Positions 60,637 to 64,000 of a stretch of 64,000 nucleotides of DNA are shown here, piece by piece (the first letter of the stretch is position 1; each line of letters starts with the position of its first letter). The stretch lies in NCBI RefSeq assembly GCF_907164915.1, contig NC_061864.1:10051889-10115888 (forward strand), written 5' to 3'. The notes under the pieces were generated by a model. It was not told where the DNA came from. It did not search any database and saw only the letters and a list, made by a program, of their open reading frames with translations. Both the position numbers and the translations under genes were made by a program. The stretch comes from Impatiens glandulifera (Eukaryota; Streptophyta; Magnoliopsida; Ericales; Balsaminaceae).

Positions 60637-61184
60637 ACATTTAGATACATATCATAATTTTTATAACATTCAAGTTTCTATTTAAAATGTGTCAATCTTA
60701 TTTGTATATCTTTAAATAATGACTTAATAGATACTACAAACATAATATTCTTGATACCATTAGTTATGGTGTAATTATATGTGAACAATACTTTTAATAA
60801 TTTTTACTTTTTATGCTAAATATGATAATAATATATTTAGTAACTTCGTAATTAAATAAGTCAAATATAATTTTATAGTTTTTATATGTATAACTAAATA
60901 CGTCAAATATAATTGTATAGTTTTTACATGTATAACTAGATACGACAAATATATTACAGGAACATTAGTGGTGAGAAACCTATTTGCATTTTAAATTGTA
61001 TAGTTAGATAAGCGCATAAAATTTTTTAGTAATTTTTGAGACAATACTAAATATTTTATAGTTCATAAAGTTTGTAGATCAACCTAAAATGCGATATTTT
61101 GTTAAGATATCTAATCATAATTTAGATAATATAATAATTAGGTAATTAGATGTGATAAATATATTCCCGATTAACATTAATTAG

Positions 61185-61386
61185 CAGGGCCGACCCTAAG
61201 TAAGCCCGGCAAGCCCTCGGGCTAGGGAGCCCACTCCCCAGGACAGCCCATTTAATAAAATATATAAATATTTAAATAAATTTATGAATATTTTGAATAT
61301 AAAATGTTGTAGCTTACTGGCTCAACATTGAAACTTAGATTTTTCATTTGGTTATGAGTTTAAACCGCAATAAAAAAATAAAGGGG
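61185..61386. mobile_element. Truncated hAT-like insertion in tandem unit 1
   Basis: Comparison with units 2 and 3, which read straight through ATTAATTAG|TTGTGG, exposes a 202-bp insertion beginning CAGGGCCGACCCTAAG. It shares GCCCGGCAAGCCCTCGGGCT and GCCCATTTA with the element 340 bp downstream. The right end lacks a matching terminus, so it is truncated or degenerate. Confidence 0.72.
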
Positions 61387-61527
61387 TTGTGGTTTAGTTT
61401 TGTAACTTTTGACTTAGTGTAATTAGATACACTAATTATAATTTTGTAAACTAGTTTGTGTATATCAACATAAAAAAGAAAGTATTTCATTAGACACATA
61501 AAACATAATTTTGAGACTAGTAGTGAT

Positions 61528-61861
61528 CAGGGCCGGCCCTGGGGCAAGCCCAGCAAGCCCCCGGGCTGGGGCAAGCCCTCGGGCCAGGGCAGCCCACTCA
61601 TTAGGGCAGCCCATTTATAGAAATAAAGAAGAAATTTTTAGTATTTTTGAAACATAAATAAATCTAACCTAGTGGTTTAAAATGTAAAAAAAAGATTTTT
61701 TATCTGGTCATTAGTACTAACCTCACCACAAGTTTTTTTTATCATTTTTTTAACTGTCAAAATTAACGTTTTTTAGGCTAGGGCAGCCCAAAACTCGAGG
61801 CTAACTGTCAAAATTGACGTTTTTTTAGGTTAAGACAGCCCAAAACTCGGGGCCGGCACCG
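61528..61861. mobile_element. hAT-like non-autonomous element with 8-bp target duplication
   Basis: The left end is CAGGGCCGGCCCTGGGG and the right end CTCGGGGCCGGCACCG (complement CGGTGCCGGCCCCGAG). Flanks GTAGTGAT (61520-61527) and ATAGTGAT (61862-61869) form an 8-bp duplication with one difference. Units 2 and 3 keep the empty site (GACTAGTAGTGATTTAG at about 62603, GACTAATAGTGATTTAG at about 63319). Inside, a ~53-bp segment (AACTGTCAAAATTAACGTTT ... GCAGCCCAAAACTCG) is doubled next to the right end. There is no transposase. Confidence 0.85.
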
Positions 61862-63356
61862 ATAGTGATTTAGTTTTGATAACCATTTTATTTAGATACA
61901 TAATCATAATTTTTATAACATTCAAGTTTCTATTTAAAATATGTCAATCATATTTGTATATATGTAAATAATGATTTAATAGATACTACAAACATAAAAA
62001 CATAATATTCTTGGTACCATTAGTTACGGTGTAATTATATGTGAACAATAATTTTGATAATTTTTACTTTTTATGTTAAATATGATAATAATATGTTTAG
62101 TAATTTCGTAATTAAATAAGTAAAATATAATTTTATAGTTTTTATATAAGTCAAATATAATTTTATAGTTTTTGTATGTATAATTAGATACGTCAAATAT
62201 AGTTGTATAGTTTTTACATGTATAACTAGATACGACAAATATATTATAGGAACATTAGTTGTGAGAAACCTATTTGCATTTTAAATTGTATAGATAGATA
62301 AGCTAATAAATTTTTTTAGTAATTTTCGAGACAATACTAAATATTTTATAGTTCATAAAGTTTGTAGATCAACCTAAAATGCGATATTTTGTTAAGACAC
62401 GCTAATCATAATTTAGATAATATAATAATGGGTAATTAGATATGATAAATATATTTCTGATTAACATTAATTAGTTGTGGTTTAGTTTTGTAACTTTTGA
62501 CTTAGTGTAATTGGATACACTAATTATAATTTTGTAAACTAGTTTGTGTAGATCAACATAAAAAGAAAGTATTTCATTAGACACATCAAACATAATTTTG
62601 AGACTAGTAGTGATTTAGTTTTGATAATCATTTTATTTAGATACACAATCATAATTTTTATAACATTCAAGTTTCTATTTAAAATATGTCAATCATATTT
62701 GTATATCTGTAAATAATGACTTAATAGATACTACAAACATAAAAACATAATATTCTTGGTACCATTAGTTATGGTGTAATTATATGTGAACAATACTTTT
62801 GATAATTTTTACTTTTTATGTTAAATATGATAATAATATGTTTAGTACCTTCGTAATTAAATAAGTCAAATATAATTTTATAGTTTTTATATGTATAATT
62901 AGATACGTCAAATATAATTGTATAGTTTTTACATGTATAACTAGATACGACAAATATATTATAAGAACGTTAGTGGTGAGAAACCTATTTGCATTTTAAA
63001 TTGTATAGTTAGATAAGCTAATAAAATTTTTTAGTAATTTTCGAGACAATACTAAATATTTTATAGTTCATAAAGCTTGTAGATAAACCTAAAATGCGAT
63101 ATTTTGTTAAGACAAACTAATCATAATTTAGATAATATAATAAATGGGTAATTAGATGTGATAAATATATTCTCGATTAACATTAATTAGTTGTGGTTTA
63201 GTTTTGTAACTTTTGACTTAGTGTAATTAGATACACTAATTATAATTTTGTAAACTAGTTTGTGTAGATCAACATAAAAAGAAAGTATTTCATTAGACAC
63301 ATCAAACATAATTTTGAGACTAATAGTGATTTAGTTTTGATAATCATTTTATTTAG

Positions 63357-64000
63357 TAAGTGTAGTTATAAACACTAATTATAATTTTGATATTTGTGAG
63401 GTTCACCTTTACATAATTAAATATGTAAGGTTAGACATTTAGTTGGATGAGAGCAATTCCCGAAACACTTCTCAACAATTGATTCTGTTTTATGTGGAGT
63501 GTATGTTTGACCTTCAATTGAGCTATGAATAAGCGACAAGAGTCTTGGTCTCTTTTCGAGCTTTCTCAATCGAAAATATCAACAATTTAGATGAACTAAC
63601 ATACTTTTTTTTATACTTTTTTTTATAGATTTAAACTTAAAATAAATAGAATGACAATATTTAATTAGACGCATCCATTTTTTCAAGGCTATTAAAAAAT
63701 TAAGAAAGTCGATAACCGGAGAGTGTGAGTATCGGCTCAGCATAGTGCTTTCGTCGTTGGTGTTCTTTTCGATCTCTAAGTATTTCACCACTCCACCGGA
63801 AATTTCCACTGCCCTATCGCACCCAAAACTAGTTACTTTTGATAAAATCACAACGCCTCATTTGAAAGCAACGAAACAAGTATACCAAGTATACCGTGGT
63901 TCAAATCTGGAATTGGCACAGTCGCGCACAATTGCACATAGAGAAGTATAATTTTTGTAATTAAATAATTAATTATATACAATAAAAATATTTCTACTTC
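63357..64000. other. Right margin of the window, no supported gene
   Basis: 63430-63560 and 63700-63960 are less AT-rich, with open frames on both strands of up to 90 codons (for example LVTFDKITTPHLKATKQVYQ on the plus strand), but composition and lack of any known motif do not support a gene. GTATACCAAGTATACCGTGG at about 63882 holds a short direct repeat. It may be an edge of a decayed element or of a gene beyond the window. Confidence 0.35.

Larger units (their letters stand above)
60637..63356. repeat. Three ~745-bp tandem repeats
   Basis: Units run about 60637-61887, 61888-62633 and 62634-63356. All share ATTTTTATAACATTCAAGTT, ACTTTTTATG...AATATGATAATAATAT, AACTAGATACGACAAATATA, GTGAGAAACCTATTTGCATT, ACCTAAAATGCGATATTTTG and TACACTAATTATAATTTTGT. 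Unit 1 is longer because of two insertions (61185-61386 and 61528-61861). Unit 2 has an extra internal ~31-bp duplication near 62150. A short sub-repeat (tAgATACg...CAAATATA at 60895, 60945 and equivalents) recurs inside each unit. No coding frame survives, and the origin is unknown. Confidence 0.92.

Noticed and set aside
60637..63356. Regularly spaced repeats considered as CRISPR or centromeric satellite
   Set aside because: Units are 745 bp, eukaryotic context, no spacers; three units are too few to call a satellite array.
63579..63951. Overlapping 68- and 90-codon frames near the right edge
   Set aside because: No recognisable domain, and frames open on both strands in the same place are expected by chance here.

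Overview
The window is nuclear DNA of a flowering plant, most likely a eudicot. The genes have short exons with GT/AG introns, intergenic DNA is very AT-rich, and there is one nuclear tRNA gene. The proteins are typical land-plant families (NPY/NPH3, class II LBD, RSL bHLH, CTR1-like Raf kinase, QALGGH zinc finger). I could not narrow down the species. Exon joins were read by eye from frame continuity and splice consensus, and every multi-exon CDS below sums to a whole number of codons.

Layout. 1-6.3 kb: a small LEA-like gene (-), a MITE beside a TA microsatellite, an LTR-like remnant, and a 1.1-kb TIR element with 10-bp target duplications that carries a broken gene fragment. 6.4-12.2 kb: a gene-dense block with prolyl 4-hydroxylase (+), an Mpv17/PMP22 protein (+), a UBP-type zinc-finger protein (-), and a class II LBD pseudogene split by a hAT-like MITE. 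13.1 kb: tRNA-Val(AAC). 14.5-17.2 kb: an NPY-type BTB/NPH3 gene (-) whose first intron is filled with a degenerate minisatellite. 17.2-24.4 kb: a 7-kb gene-poor stretch with tandem duplications. 24.4-25.2 kb: a single-exon two-finger C2H2 repressor (-). 27.8-32.6 kb: a ZFPL1-like gene (+). 36.9-38.1 kb: an RSL-type bHLH gene (+). 38-45.8 kb: gene-poor, with several small MITEs. 45.8-51.6 kb: a 15-exon CTR1/EDR1-type Raf-like kinase (+) with an HWD instead of HRD catalytic loop, followed by a weak hypothetical gene (-). 52-58 kb: repeats, including a CACTA-like terminus, a 76-bp-arm hairpin, an 80-bp tandem array and a SINE-like unit. 58.2-59.1 kb: a J-domain protein (-). 60.6-63.4 kb: three ~745-bp tandem repeats, the first split by two related hAT-like insertions.

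The genes form no operon or obvious gene cluster. Several belong to hormone and growth signalling (CTR1-like kinase in ethylene/defence-type signalling, NPY in auxin transport, RSL in root hairs, P4H in cell-wall extensin hydroxylation), but nothing in the sequence shows that they act together. The most interesting material is the transposable-element biology: a gene-fragment-carrying TIR element, a dated disruption of an LBD gene, a nested insertion whose empty site is preserved in neighbouring repeats, and a long hairpin that could feed small-RNA pathways. I did not find a clearly new multi-gene system.
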